The notes under the pieces: model-generated
What the model saw: the letters and a program-made list of their open reading frames with translations, nothing else
Told to the model about the DNA's origin: nothing
The model's database searches: none
Shown: positions 35,110 through 47,559 of the stretch, one piece after another
Layout of the letters: each line of letters starts with the position of its first letter
Position numbering within the stretch: position 1 is the stretch's first letter
Made by a program: the position numbers and the translations under genes
From: Crocodylus rhombifer
Taxonomy: Eukaryota; Chordata; Crocodylia; Crocodylidae
Assembly: GCA_038503035.1 (NCBI GenBank)
Contig: JAVSML010024365.1
Span: forward strand, 372,001-436,000
Direction of reading: 5' to 3'
DNA: 64,000 bases

Positions 35110-35252
35110 CATAGGATCATAGAAAATTCAGGTTGGAAGGGAGCTCAGGAGGTCACATCTAGTCCAACCCCCTGCTCCAAGCAGGACCAGCCCCAGCTTC
35201 ATCATCCCAGCCAAGGCTTTGTCTACCTGGGTCTTCAACACCTCCAAGGATG
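35110..35252 (-). mobile_element. CR1 LINE 3' end fragment
   Basis: The sequence cataggatcatagaaa opens the fragment, followed by ggaagggagctcaggagg, tcacatctagtccaaccccc, gctccaagcaggaccagcc and cttcatcatcccagccaagg, and it ends after ggtcttcaacacctccaagg. This is the reverse complement of the CR1 3' UTR. It lies tail to tail with the plus-strand CR1 that ends 80 bases upstream. Confidence 0.92.
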
Positions 35253-36579
35253 TAGAGCAGTGATAAGGACTGCAAAAAGACACAGCTAGGCAGCCTTATT
35301 TGAGGTCTACGGGGTTGACCTTGATTAGCCACACTGGACTAAAACTCCCCGAGTCTTGTCTCCACTACTGCCCGATGCTGAGACCGCTTGGTGCAGAGCG
35401 CCACATCCTTCATTGCAGTGAAGACGCAGCCCGAGCGCCTGTTTATCCCTTTCCCAACCCTGGGGACTAGTCACTTTTTCTCTCTGTGCCTGCACTTCCT
35501 TCATGCTAGGGTTTCAGATCGCAGACAGATTTACATGGGTGTCATAAGACATTTTCTGCTGATAATATTGATCAGGTTGACTGTTCCCACAAGCCGCTTA
35601 GTCATTACTTCAGTTCCACAAAGATGTGATTAAAAAAAAAAAATCCCTCTGTTTCAGGTGTGAAACAGCTTAAGATAACTAATTATTTGCACAGCTTGCC
35701 ACTCTAAGCTCCTCGCTATTTTAGATAAATATTTTGTATACGTTTGAACTTGGAAATTAAAGGAAAAGTTGAGCAGTGTTGAGCTGGAATCCAGCTTGGC
35801 TGCCGGGCTCTCGCCGTGTTTGAGAAGTCAATCCATTCATCTTCAGCAAATGGGGGAATGCAGAAAATTGATATTTTTCTAATATTTGCTCAGCCTATTG
35901 TCTCTTGCTGTGTATTACCAGGAGGAAAGGCTCGTCACAGAAATTTAATCACTGGGTCTTAAGACCTCCTAGGCGAGGCTTGCTTTGGAGTGTGCAGTGC
36001 AGAAAGTGGGCTGGGAACGTCTCCACTGGGCCCACGTGTCCTCTCACTCCGGGCCACGGAGATCTGGGTCGTTCCACTGTACCGATGGCATTTTCCCAGT
36101 GAAAGCGCCATGACGTGTAAGTGCTCGGGGAACAGTTGCATTCGGGGGCTGATCCAGGGCCCGCTGAAGTCAAAGGAAAGCCCTGCCGTGTTGTGTCTGG
36201 AGACCTTTGCCTGCCGTAAAGCAAGAATGGTTCCCACTCCGCATGCTAGACCGGCCTCCCTCCTTCCCGCTTGCAATAACCCATGTCCCAGGTGCAGAGC
36301 CGCTTTGGCGATGGCTCCTCTGCGCCCCTTCTCCCCGCGGCACACCTGGGCTAAGGGCCGTGGCAGCGGAGCCGGGAAGGTGCACGTGGCTGGAGGAGCA
36401 AAGCGATGCAGAGCGACAGCGTATCAGCCCTGTGCTGACACACGTGGCCATATCACAGCAGCTACGTGGTGAAACGTGGCTCCCTTGGGAGATGCCTGTA
36501 AAAGGCTGAGCAGAGCAAAATCAATGCAAGCCACTCTTTCCTGAGTGCCATGTGGTCCCTGGCAGGCGTAGTGTGTCAT
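35253..36579. other. Non-coding stretch, no gene recognised
   Basis: An A11 run sits at about 35633. The segment near 36140-36190 (gctgatccagggcccgctga) resembles an old amniote interspersed repeat. Overlapping frames at 35959-36509 on both strands are judged to be chance. Confidence 0.35.
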
Positions 36580-37020
36580 TTCCTTGTATCTATTGGTTTG
36601 AATCGCAGCGTTATTTTAAGTAGCCCAGGGTTTGGTTTATATTTCCTCTCCTTTCCACTGCTGGCTCTGCTGTGTGCGTGTGGACACAGCCATTGTCTTT
36701 AACTCTCCGAGCAACTTTGGAGCCGGTTGCCGATTTAAGCAAGATTGAAGGACGCAGAGCAGGGTCCTTCTTCATTAATAACTCTCCCTGGCAGTCAGGA
36801 GGAAATCTTACTAGTTGGCTCTTTGTAGTTAATTCTTGATGATAGTCCTCCCATTGTTAATATTGTTGTTAAACTCCTGCATTTGCACTGAGTGAAAGCT
36901 AATTATAATAATTAACAGAGAACTCATGAACTTGTCAAACTGGTAATTATAAACCACAGGGACTTTTATCATTAATAGATGCCATTCAAAAGTGGGGAGA
37001 AAAAATAAATATCACAAAAC
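36580..37020. promoter_or_regulatory. AT-rich block resembling conserved non-coding DNA
   Basis: Dense homeodomain-type words without low complexity: tcattaataactc, gtagttaattcttg, gctaattataataattaac, ggtaattataaacc and tatcattaatag all lie between 36770 and 36990. No repeat ends flank it. This is among the strongest enhancer-like textures in the window, still without any direct evidence of conservation. Confidence 0.35.
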
Positions 37021-40000
37021 CTCTTGATTAAAGATGTGCCAGAGATGATTTATGCCTCTGTCCAGACTTCAGCTCCTCTTGGATGTGAGCAGCGCCTCCT
37101 CCGTCACACCCTTAGAGACCGGCCAAGCAGTGCTCCTGGTCGAACGCGGGATTGGTGGACCACCCTCAAAAGCAAGCGGGCAAGGAGGGCAGATAGCTCC
37201 CTGCAGCCCCAGCAGAAAGCGTCTCCCCCAGTCCTGCCCGGCCAGTGCTGCCAGCCTGTGAACATGCCTTGCTCTTTTGCTTTAGAAATTATCCGCGAAA
37301 GTGAACCTGAGCTTTCCCCTATTGCTTCCTTCTCCTGCCTGCTGCTATTCTCATTAACGAAGCCCCTGGCGAGGAGGAAAGCATGCTAGGATCTCCCCAC
37401 GACACTCTTCCACTTTCCCTGGTAACAGATGCTCTTGATCCCATCCTAATGCAATGTGAGATGGGTGGGGTGGATTATCCCTGTGGGTCCGCAGCGTGGC
37501 TCTTTGCTGCTCATGCGTGTGGCCGCTTGCTTTCCTCAAAATCTTCTCTGCCCCAGGATGCTGTGATGACCTGGCTTGTGAAGCAGACCTTATCCCAGAG
37601 ATGCCCTGGCAATGATGACCTGCACTGTGGTGAATGCCGGCGGTCCCAAGTGCGATTGTGGACTCCATGCACTCGGTGATGTCCATGCACCTAATGAATC
37701 AAGATGTAGCCTGGTCCAGAGAGGGGGCATGGAAGCAGATGCACTCCCCATGGTGCTCCACGATGGCTGGGTTTGGCATATTTTGACAAAGAAATAAATA
37801 AATCAGTTGTTTTCCATTTGAGAAAAATTAGTTTAGTCAAAAATAATGCAACCTAAAACCCATTCTCAGTTTGGCCGGGTTGTTTTCTATCCACTCTTTC
37901 CTAAGGTTTCACTGGTCAAGTGTGATACCAGCCTGCTCTTCCTCTTGACTTCCTCACCAAGTGCAGAAAAGCTTGGACCCTGTAGAAGTTGGATTGGAAA
38001 CTCAGCTAGCCAGAAAATGACCCTCCAGCAAGAGTGACGGCAACGTAGTTGGCTTTTTATCAATGCAACCTTGCTAGCAAAGCTTACGTACTTGGCCTTG
38101 GGGATGACTCTGGGTTTCATTCAAATAAATGCCACCGTTTTAGCAGCTGCTTCTGGTTCTTTTTTTTCATTCAGCAACTTTTCTCAGTTATTCTCCAAGT
38201 TCCCCCCACATCTATTGTGAGTTTTCGCTCCTGGACAGTAAACAACAAATGGTCCTTTTCACCCAGGAGATAAGATTGTTCATCTTCCAAAGTCACCGAC
38301 ACTTGTATGCCGGGCCTGGAACGGTTTGAATAATGAGCCTCCGGGAGAACTCGTGTTTCTTTTGCGTGTCCTTTTCTTAACAAAGATCTGAGATTCCCCA
38401 GGCAGCAGTGGCTTCACCGGAAGGACAATGCGAAGGGGCTGCTTCTGAAGGGCACGACTTAAGAGGCGGGGGTTTTTTCTTTTTAAATATTACTTTTTTT
38501 CACTTTTGCAATTGTGTTTTGCCAGGCACTGGCTCCGAACAATGTGCCCTTTCCGCACAAATTCCCACCGGGAATGGCACGGGTCTTGCAGCAGAGAGCT
38601 CTCTCCTCCCATGCGTGGGTTACCTGCTGGCTGCGGTGCAGAGAGGTCCCGCCGTCCTCCACGTCCTCCCCATTGCTCACTGTCTCCTCCGATGTGGCAG
38701 GCCATGGCCTGTGCCGCCCCTGCCTCTACCTGGGTCACTGGCCAGCAGAAATCCTTCTGCCGATTGCTCGCCCTGCTGGCGTGTGGGGTCAGTTCAAGGT
38801 GCTGCCGTTGTTCGTGCAACCTCCGGTCTCCAAACGGTCGGCCAAAGGGATGCTCCCGGTCTCAGGCAGCAGAGCGCCGGGCAGGATCGCCCTGCGTTGG
38901 GAGAACATTTCAAGCACGTGCTGCTTTGAGCTCTTGCTTCAAGCATGGCGTATATCTGTCTCCCACTGACCCCAGAGGGGCTCTTCCCTGAATTTGGGCC
39001 TAAAAGGACTTCATGTCTTTTCTTCTCCTTACGCCCATCTCCTGCCTGTTCACAGCCCCCCTTGCACCTCACACCATCCCTAACCGCGCCGTTTCCCAGG
39101 CTGTTCTCCAGCCCTTCCCTTCCCTCCTCCCGGGGCTGGGTTCAACCCCCCTTCTGTTCCCCACTCAGGCGAACAAGCCCCGAAAGTGCAAGAGCAAGCC
39201 GTTCTCACAGCAATTACATTAAAATTGGAAAGGGGGAAAGAAATACCACAGCTAAATTAGCCATGTTCACTCAGTGTGATCGTACTTTAATCCAGGTCTG
39301 TGAGTTTGACAGGGCTCAGAGTAAACCCAAGCCGATGCGTCCATCACCCTAGCAGCTCTATTATTGCTAATCCCACACAATGCAAGCAAACACACAGCAA
39401 GCGCCTGCCTGCAGTCTCAGTCCTAAGCCTTAACTAATTGTTCTGTGCATGGTGCATAAACCCCAACTATAGACTCCTGGATCCTCAGGGCCCGATCCGT
39501 CATCCTTGTTCGGGTGTTTGCATCGGTGCAAAGTGATCGCACGGTGGGTGGCCGGTGACGCGGCGCCTGGTGGAGAACCGGGCTCACGCTCCACTTGCAG
39601 CAACGGGATGCTGCGGCCAGGCCAGGTTACGAAGCTGGGATTTCGTCAGCAAGGGATGAAACGGCAGCATTTGGGGGTCAAACGCTTGGCTGAATGTTGA
39701 CCCTTTTTGTATTGAGAGAGAAAAAGATTCCTCAGGGACCTGGGCTCTTTGCTCCTCCTGGGCCACCAGGAAGAAAGATGATTCGGGGCCCGTGAGCATC
39801 CGGCGAGTGACAGCACAGCCTCGGTTGGCTTATACTTGCACTCCCAGGGTCTGGGTCTTCCCACAAGCCGGCAGCAGAGTTGCAACAGAAATTTAACGGG
39901 CCATCCTGTTGACGATGCTCAAGACAGATCCCAGCGCAGACGGGCTGCAAACCGTGCGGGAAACGACCTGCTCTCCTCACTGAAGTCAGCGGACCTGACT

Positions 40001-42257
40001 GCGTGTTACAGAGGGGAGGTCTGTTCAGTTAAGGAGCTGTTATTTTACTGAGTGGTTTTGAAGTGCGGGCCTGGGCTCTTGGATAGGTTTAAGAGACAAA
40101 CGTTCAGCTGGTTTCCTTTATCCTCCAAACGAGCCCGGCCTGCACGAAGCCACTGAAAATCCGTGCCGCACATTTGCCTAGCTGCAAGCCATTGCAAGTA
40201 TGCTGTTTTGGGAGCAGCCAACCAGTTTTGGAGGCCATGGCAAGAAGGGAAGAGAGAAGGCCTATGTCACCCTTGCCAGCCTTATGTGCAGAGGCATCGA
40301 GACGGCACATTTGAGCATTTAAAATACATTAAAGTAGTGCTGCCTTTGAAGTGGGAAACTATCTCTATTTAATCAGAGAGAAACAACTTTTCAAAAGATT
40401 TTTTTTTCACCCCCTTCTTTACCTTCAGCTGTCTGGCTTCTCCTGTGGATAGTACCATGAATAAAACATGCATATCCCAATTAAATCTTGATTTAATTTC
40501 ACTTCTTTGCAAAGCTGATGAACTCGAGTGCTTTCATAAAGACACTGAGCATTAGCATTCTTTTGTGATGCACAATCCAGTCAGAGGAACAAGGGACTAA
40601 AAATAATCACCCCTGTCTCTCCTGGCCCTGCCAAACTCTCTGCTGATTTAGGGAATCAGAACCTCAGCTGGGATAATCCTCCAGCGCAAGAGCCGTGCCC
40701 AGCCCATTAGCCAGCCATAGAGACCCGGGGTGGGGGAATGGGGTTAAAATGGACAGAGGCAGAGAGACCATGGCTGACAACGGGCGCTTGTACACGATGT
40801 AACGGGAAGCAGGGAGAGAAAGCAACGGTGGGTCTTTTCATGTCACTAGCTCATGAGTGGAGTAGCCCTTTATCCAGCCCCTGTTACAACCGGCTGGTGA
40901 GACTTTAAAATGTATTAACATACATCTATATTCCCTACAGGGAGGGAGTTAGCAAACTTTTCTGTTGTTTTCTTGATCTTTTTCCCCCCCGGAGAACAAC
41001 CTGGTCCCTGGACCCACTGTGCTGCACTAATAACACAAAAGGCTGTCGGCCCCAGCAAGCTGCAACAGGTGAGCCATGCACAGAAAGACTTATAATTACT
41101 GATTACTTACACATGTGTGTAATAGGGAACCACAATGCTGGAGTGACACCCCGGGAGTCATCAGAAATAAAAAGTTGCAGGAAACTTCAGATTCACATTT
41201 CAAGCCATTTCTTGCGTTTTTTTTTTTTACAAGGCAAAGACTTTCAATCTTTCTAAACCTTTTTCCCCCCCATTCTTCAAATAAGTCACATTTGCCAAGC
41301 AATTGTTTGGTCTGCTTTGCAGCACAGTGGGAATTTGTTTAAAAATAAATATTGATTTTGTAAAATTGCTCCTTTTGAAGACAGAAAATGGCAAATGATG
41401 CATGAAGAAGTTTGGATAAATTCTTAAGGAAGGAGCTTTAACATGTTTGTAAAGTAACAATCCCAAGTCAAGACAAATACAAAGCCCCCAACTTGTTCTT
41501 TATCCTCTCCTAAAGATGGGCAAAATTTTCTGAATTGTATTTTCTCAGTGAAAAAAATGGGTGGAATTAACTGTAAAAAATGTTTCTGAAAAGTAGTCCT
41601 ATGTTTTCTAAAATCCCTTTCCCAGTTCAGCGTGGATCCACCCCTCGTAGTAACTCCTCAGCATACCTAGGTCTTCTGTAATGCTGCAGGAAGGTCACGC
41701 AAACTTTTTAAACCATTGTGACGTTTTGCTACACACACTGCTGGCTTTGCCCTCCATCTTTAAGCCCTGATGCTGCACAGTTTTGTGCAAGCACCGCTCT
41801 TTGCATCCCGAGGTTAGTCCTGTTGGCTCCAGGGGCCTTAGGATGCTGCTGGAAAGGGACCTGGTGCTGGCTGAAAAGTTGAGGAAACAGCTTTGCAAGA
41901 AATTGGACTTTTTGGTGGGGAAAGAAATCTATTTTCATCATCAAGAATTGCATGTTTCCTTCAAAATGATGATAGCCTGAAAACAAAGCTCAGGCACTGT
42001 CACAATGGGTCATTGCATGTCACTTTTTTTTTTTAAGGAGATTTTGTGTGCACCCTTTTTTTTAAAAAAAAAAAAGGAAATTTTGTGTGCGCCCAAATAA
42101 AATGCCTTTTCCCACCTGCTGCTCGACTATCACACAGGAGAGTGTCCTTGTCACACTTCCATTCAGGACTGGAAGAAGGGGGGGAAAGTATGATCTGGTC
42201 TCAAGGGCTGCAGCCAGAAGTAGGTAAAGGGCAGGGGCAAGTGTGAACATTTTGGCT
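37021..42257. other. Non-coding stretch, no gene recognised
   Basis: At 38408-38991 all three plus frames stay open for 150 or more codons, a sign of GC-rich stop-poor DNA rather than a gene; none resembles a known protein. AT-rich patches occur at 40320-40600 and 41330-41420. The sequence near 39490-39540 resembles an old amniote repeat. 41500-41610 is A/T-rich decayed sequence. Confidence 0.4.
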
Positions 42258-42450
42258 AGGTACAGATGTTCAAAAAGCCCCAGGCAGAATCGGTCTAAAT
42301 TATGCGGTTGTCTGTAAGCACCAGAGTTCAGCAGTGAACAGACACACATCTGCCCTTTTTTAAACAGTTTGTGTGCCAAATTTCTGCTCTGCTATGGGTA
42401 TGAACCAGTTTCTGAACACTTATACCAGGAAAAGTGTAATGTCTGTACCT
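42258..42450. mobile_element. Short TIR DNA element, same family as 23881-24597
   Basis: The ends are aggtacagatgttc and, in reverse complement, aggtacagacattac, a diverged terminal inverted repeat. The right end contains ccagtttctgaacactt and gtgtaatgtctgt, which aligns with ccagtttctgatcactt and gtgtaacttctgt at the right end of the element at 23881-24597. Length is 193 bases with no coding capacity. Confidence 0.6.
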
Positions 42451-42469
42451 TTGAGAGCGGCAGCCGGAT

Positions 42470-42605
42470 TTAACTTGGATTCGGAGAGCTGGGCTCCTTC
42501 TCCTCCCCCTTTGCTGTGCTACCAATGCACTGCATGACCCTGGGCAAGTCATTTTGCCCCTCCCATGCCTCAGTTTCCCTATTTGTATGTTGACAATGGA
42601 AACAG
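42470..42605 (-). mobile_element. MIR-type SINE remnant
   Basis: The plus strand reads ctgcatgaccctgggcaagt, cattttgcccctcccatg, cctcagtttccctatttgta and tgttgacaatgg. This is the reverse complement order of the MIR core and is the clearest core match in the window. Confidence 0.8.
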
Positions 42606-44757
42606 GAAGACACTGGCCAGTCTGCCCTTTCAAAAAGTGGGATAGAAGGGGAGAAAATCATGTCAGAGCCGTGCACTTAATAAAACGAAATAGCTCCACA
42701 GCAGCCAAGATAAAGAAATGTTCAATGGGAAACCATGTAATGTGGCTATTTTCATGGGTCATTGCAGGAGATTATGAATTCCACTTCACAGCTGAAACAG
42801 CTAAAATAGCCTTCAAAAAAGTGAAATGTGTTCCTAAGCTGGCGCGATCACACTGCTCCTGAGGAATGCGAGCGCTGCCTTCGGCGGCTCGTCTCCTTTC
42901 GGAGGCTGGCGTTGCTTCTCCATCAGCCTTTCCTCCGGCCCGGTGAATGCAGGGCCCCCGGCAGGAGGGAACAAGGGCACAAAGCACCCACGCGTGGAGC
43001 ATCAAGCCTGTGAGACAGGAGCATCGCTTCGAGTTCGGCCTGGGTCTGTGCTGAACAAGGATGCATGCGCAAGGCCGAGCTGGCGGGGCTGGATTTGAGA
43101 ACGGCTGAGCCTGCTGGCTCTGATCCGGCAACATGTTTGACCAGCTGAAGCCCGTAGGATGTAGACGTGCAAGACATGCCTCTAGGAGGGGGTGTCAGTG
43201 CATGGCCGGATGGAGCCCCAGCCTGTTCTGGGAGCTGCAGAGGAAGATGCACAAGAGGGTCAAAGAGTTTGCCCTAGCCCCAGTCCCCTCCAGGGCTTCA
43301 TTCACAAAGAGGAGGAGGACAAATGAAATGAGGGGCCTTTAGTTAAGACTCTGAACGCCTGATCCAGCTAGGGTGAGACTGATCTCCTCGGGTCACCACC
43401 ACTTTCTGGTCTGCTTGTCGGGGCTGCCGGGCGGAAGGAGTTAACCGGCTGGTGGGGAGGAAGGGAAAAAGCTGTGATTAGTGGTTTTCAGAGACTTGCA
43501 GCGGAAGAAGGCACAGGGTTGTCATCATAACCCAAGTGCTAGAATCTGCTTCCAATGGTGTGTTTTATTAGCTTATTAAGCCATCCTGCCAGTGACCCTC
43601 CATGCAGGGGATCTAGTGAGGTATTTGCACTGAAAAAAAAGAAAAAGAAAGAAACCACAAGGAAAGTAAATTAGAAACAATTTTTTTCTTCTGTTTGCTT
43701 AAACTCCCCATCTGTCTTTGGACAGGTTTCCCGGCGCCATGCATAAACATGCGCGCGCATTGCCAAACTTCTTCTCCTCCCCCGGCCCCCAGCCATTAAG
43801 TCTCCGCAGCTTTACCAGGCGGTGCGATCGATACGCATTTCAGATGCTTGATTTATAAAGTACAGCTCGTGATTGATTGCAGCAGAGTTTTGGTATGAGT
43901 TGGTTTTGTTGTATGGATTTGCTGCTCTGAAAGCACAGCCTTGTAAACACCCGACGTGTTGGGTACGGCTCCAGCCCTGCGCCAGCGCCAAGGGGAAGTC
44001 GCAGCGCGATGGTCTGTTTTGGAAAACGGGCACGTTTGCTCTCAAGGGAGCTGGGACCGGAAAGTGAAGAAGCTGGGACTCCGGCATGAGCATGGTGGCT
44101 GTCTAGGGGGATCTGTGAGCCCTAGGCAAGTAGCTCTTCCTTAGAGAGCCTGCTCCGTTAGTTTTTGTGTGCTGAATTGCATCGTCCAGTGATGTTATGC
44201 CTGGCACCTGGGGAGATGGACTACAGCCACCTCCCACCAAGGCTGCTACTCACTTGCTATACAGCGGCAAAGGGGCAGATACTTTTAAGCTCATGCTGTT
44301 GCCTTAGTAGCTCTTCCTGTGCTAACGAGGGTGGGAGCAGCTGTGGAAACGCACACACGCATGCACGCCTGTGTCTCCCTCTGCAGAAACAGGTTTCCTT
44401 AAATATGACAAACACCATGCATCACATCTTCAACCTGGCCCCAGCCATGGAGCTACTTGAAATCATGGCAGCCAAGGATCTGGCCAGTCATTTCCTTCCC
44501 TGACCTCCTCCTGGTCTCATTGAGCAGTGCCTGCTGTTTGAGCCATGGTCTGAAGGCCAAACTCTGCCAGCTTTAGGCAAGTATAGCTTTTTTTCCGTCA
44601 TGCAGTGCATCATAGTCCACAGTGCTGTGGTCTGAGGGTTGGCCAGGTAAGGTCCTCCAGATGTGGCCGGACAAGGCCCAGCTTCAGCAGGGGTCTTACA
44701 GACATCCAACATGAAACACAATTAGTTCCCTTGACTTTGAGAGGACAAGTGCTATGT
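42606..44757. other. Non-coding stretch, no gene recognised
   Basis: The stretches 43550-43620 (ttttattagcttattaagcc) and 43800-43920 (tgcgatcgatacgcatttc, gtgattgattgc) look like possible conserved non-coding DNA. No exon, RNA gene or transposon end is recognised. Confidence 0.35.
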
Positions 44758-46440
44758 TCATAGTATCATAGAAGTAGGGTCGGAGGGACCTTGTAGATCT
44801 TCAAGCCCGACCCCACGCCTGGGCGGGGAAAAAGACTGGACCCAAATGAGTCCAGCCAGGTAGTCATCAAGCCTCTTCTTAAAGCCCCCCAGGGTAGGAG
44901 CCAGCACCACTTCCCTTGGAAGTTGGTTCCAGCTCCTAGCCGCTGTGACTGTGAAGTAGTTCTTGCGGATGTCTAATCTAAATCTACTCTCTAATCATTT
45001 GTGTCCATTGTTCCTTGTCATGTGGGAGGGCGCGAGGGGAAACAGCGTCTCCCCTAAACCCTTCTGGTCCCCCCTAGTGAGTTTATAGACAGTCACCAGG
45101 TCCCCCCTCAGCCTCCTCTTGTGGAGGCCGAACAGGTTCAGGTCCCATAGTCTCTCATTGTAGGGTCTGCCTTGTAGTCCCCGGATCATGCGTGTGGCCT
45201 CCTCTGGACCCTCTCCATGTTGTCCACGTCCCTCCTGAAATGTTCATCTTGGAGTCAGTAATGACTCCAAGATCCCTTTCTGCCTCTGTGCTCTCAAGAA
45301 GGGAGTTTCCCATTCTCTAAGTGTGCTGCTGGTTTCTACTGCCCACATGCAGCACCCTGCACTTGTCAGTATTGAAATGAATCCTGTTTTTGCTAGCCCA
45401 TCCCTGTATCCAGGTCTTGCTGCAGTCTTTCCCTCCCTACTAGCGTGCTCACCTCACCCCAAATTTTGGCATCATCAGTGAATTTAAACAGGTTGCATTT
45501 CACCCCGTCGTCCAAATTGCTGATGAAGAAATTGAACAGCACGGGCCCCAGGACCGAGCCCTGGGGGACTCCACTGCCCACTTCCCCCCAGGTCGAATAT
45601 GACCCATCCACCACCACCCTCTAGTACGACCCTTGAGCCAATCTGCAATCCATCTGACTGTGTAGGCATCACTGCCACAGTCGCCTAGTTTTTTAATGAG
45701 GATGGGGTGGGAGACGGTGTCAAAGGCCTTGCTGAAGTCCAGAAAGACTACATCCACGGCAACACCTGCATCCATTGCCTTTGTGACCTGATCATAAAAG
45801 GCAATCAGGTTGGTCTGACAAGACCTGCCCCTAATGAAACGGTGCTGGTTGCCCTTGAGCATCATCTCTGAGACCGGCCCATCACAGATATGCTCCTTGA
45901 GGATCTTCTCAAAGAGTTTCCCTAGGATTGAGGTAAGACTGATGGGCCTATAGTTGCCCGGGTCCTCCCTCCTCCCTTTTTTGAAGATGGGGACCACATT
46001 AGCTACCTTCCAGTCATCCGGCACCTGGCCCGAGCACCACGAGTGCTCGTAGAGCTGTGCCAAGGGCCCTGCAAGAACCCCTGCTAGCTCCCTCAACACC
46101 CGGGGGTGGAGAGCATCTGGACCCGCTGACTTGAGCATGTCCAGCCCCTCCAGAAGCTCTCTAACCTGGTTGAAGGTGAGACGTGAAATGAAACACTTGG
46201 CTGGGCCAAGGCCGCCAGTCAGCCACCTCGGCTCTAATGCTGACATCTGGGCAGTTGTTGCCTCTCCCACTCCAGATGCAACAGGAGGTCTTTGGGAACA
46301 AGCCGCACTGGTGTTGGGCCCTTGCTTGGTGCCATCAGGAGTGTGGCAAACCTCAGCGATCGTGGCCGCATCGCTCCCTGGAAAACAAAGAGGCCCAGGC
46401 CGTGCCACTGCCACCACCACCACTCCTCTATTAACTGCAA
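44758..46440 (-). pseudogene. CR1 LINE ORF2 (reverse transcriptase) and 3' end, broken
   Basis: This is the longest LINE remnant, reading leftwards from about 46440 (5' edge uncertain; secure from 46240) to the catagtatcatag 3' end at 44758. The open frame 46459-45500 carries successive reverse-transcriptase motifs: VVPIFKKG, NYRPISLTS, GRSCQTNL and VVFLDFSKAFDTVSH, whose first aspartate is catalytic. Near 45620 a one-base loss shifts the frame. The next frame continues with GVPQGSVLGPVLF and FTDDAKI, the site of the paired catalytic aspartates, with T where CR1 usually has A. A third piece at 45189-44995 is the ORF2 C-terminus. No endonuclease or ORF1 is present, so the copy is 5' truncated and dead. 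Confidence 0.92.
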
Positions 46441-46690
46441 AATAAAAGGGGGGGAGCAAAAAATAAAGTGCTTTTACCTGCTCAGCTGGATAATTAAAAG
46501 CTGCCTGAAGCGCCGCTAACCTTTTTCATTATGGCGCCATTCATTATAAAACCAGAATGAATTAACTGCGCCGCATTATCAGATAGAGAAAAATATTATT
46601 AGCAAAAGTGGGAAAGAGAAAGGCAGAATTTGGGTGAGTTAATTAAAACGCATGTCCTCAATGGCTTATTAAGGATGGCTGGGCTTCCTG
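46441..46690. promoter_or_regulatory. AT-rich block resembling conserved non-coding DNA
   Basis: Directly beyond the CR1 5' edge lies non-repetitive DNA with ggataattaaaag, catttattataaaacc-like words, gaattaactgcg, gagttaattaaaacg and ggcttattaagg. These are homeodomain-type sites at unusual density. Conservation is unproven. Confidence 0.3.
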
Positions 46691-47169
46691 GAGCTCAGCA
46701 GGTCCCTGGGAGCGTGCGATACCATCGCGGTGATGGGAGCACTCCAGCTCGAGGAGGTTTTCCATCTTAAAGCATGACCGTGCCTTGGCCCGAGTGCTTG
46801 CGTGATGGATGCCACGTTGGCCAGTGGAGCAGACTCCAAATGGGCACCTCGAGAGCTCCGGTCTTTGCTGCTGGAGATGGAGTCAGGCTTTTCAGGTGGA
46901 GGCGGAGACGGGTCCCTAGGCCAGCTCTGGGGCAGAATGGACGAGAAGGCACCACAGGGTCATTTCTTCTTCCCCCAGGCAGCTGGGAGGGGAGCAAGTG
47001 GAGCGACATCGCATTTAGCACTGACTAAGTGCATCCATGCAGGCGGGTAGCACAGAGCCACTCGTGTACTGCAGTTTTGCACACTGGTTCACCGTGGAGC
47101 AAATCCACCAGAAGGTGGGAAAGTCAAGCGTGCTAGCTGACCGCACGAAACCCGTGTACAGAATCGCTT
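46691..47169. other. Non-coding stretch, no gene recognised
   Basis: Frames of about 84 codons are open on both strands over the same bases at 46767-47028. No recognised product or repeat. Confidence 0.35.
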
Positions 47170-47365
47170 GTGAAAAATAAAATTGGCCTTGATTCGATTT
47201 AGCCTAATTCACTTCCAGAATACATCGATCTGAACCAAACTGAGGCCTTTTAAATTGTGTGCAAGAGGCATCTCCCCAAGGATTCCATGCGGTTGAATTG
47301 ATCCACTTCAAATGTTCTTTTGGATTAATTTTCCTGGGTGCCCCCATGTAGATGAGACTTTAGTC
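47170..47365. mobile_element. Possible decayed TIR element
   Basis: The right side carries gggtgcccccatgtagatga, the form of end seen on short reptile DNA elements, preceded by ttgattcgatttagcc, ttcacttccagaatac and gaattgatccacttc. I find no clear matching left end, so only the right part may survive. Confidence 0.3.
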
Positions 47366-47559
47366 AGAGGCTTCGATAGCATCGCAAGAACCAGACAGCT
47401 GGGTGCACCATAAAGCCCCAAGTCAAGCAGCCTCGTCTCATGCTGTGACTTGACTAAAATGCAAGTAAACAAGCAGCATGAATGGGGAAACTAAAATCCA
47501 AGTGTAAAAGGTATTTCAGGTCTTTAAGGGGTAAAAATTTCTCGAGGTGGATATGATTT

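Noticed and set aside
38408..38991. 150-173 codon frames in all three plus phases as an exon
   Set aside because: Simultaneous openness in all phases points to base composition; none resembles a protein I know.
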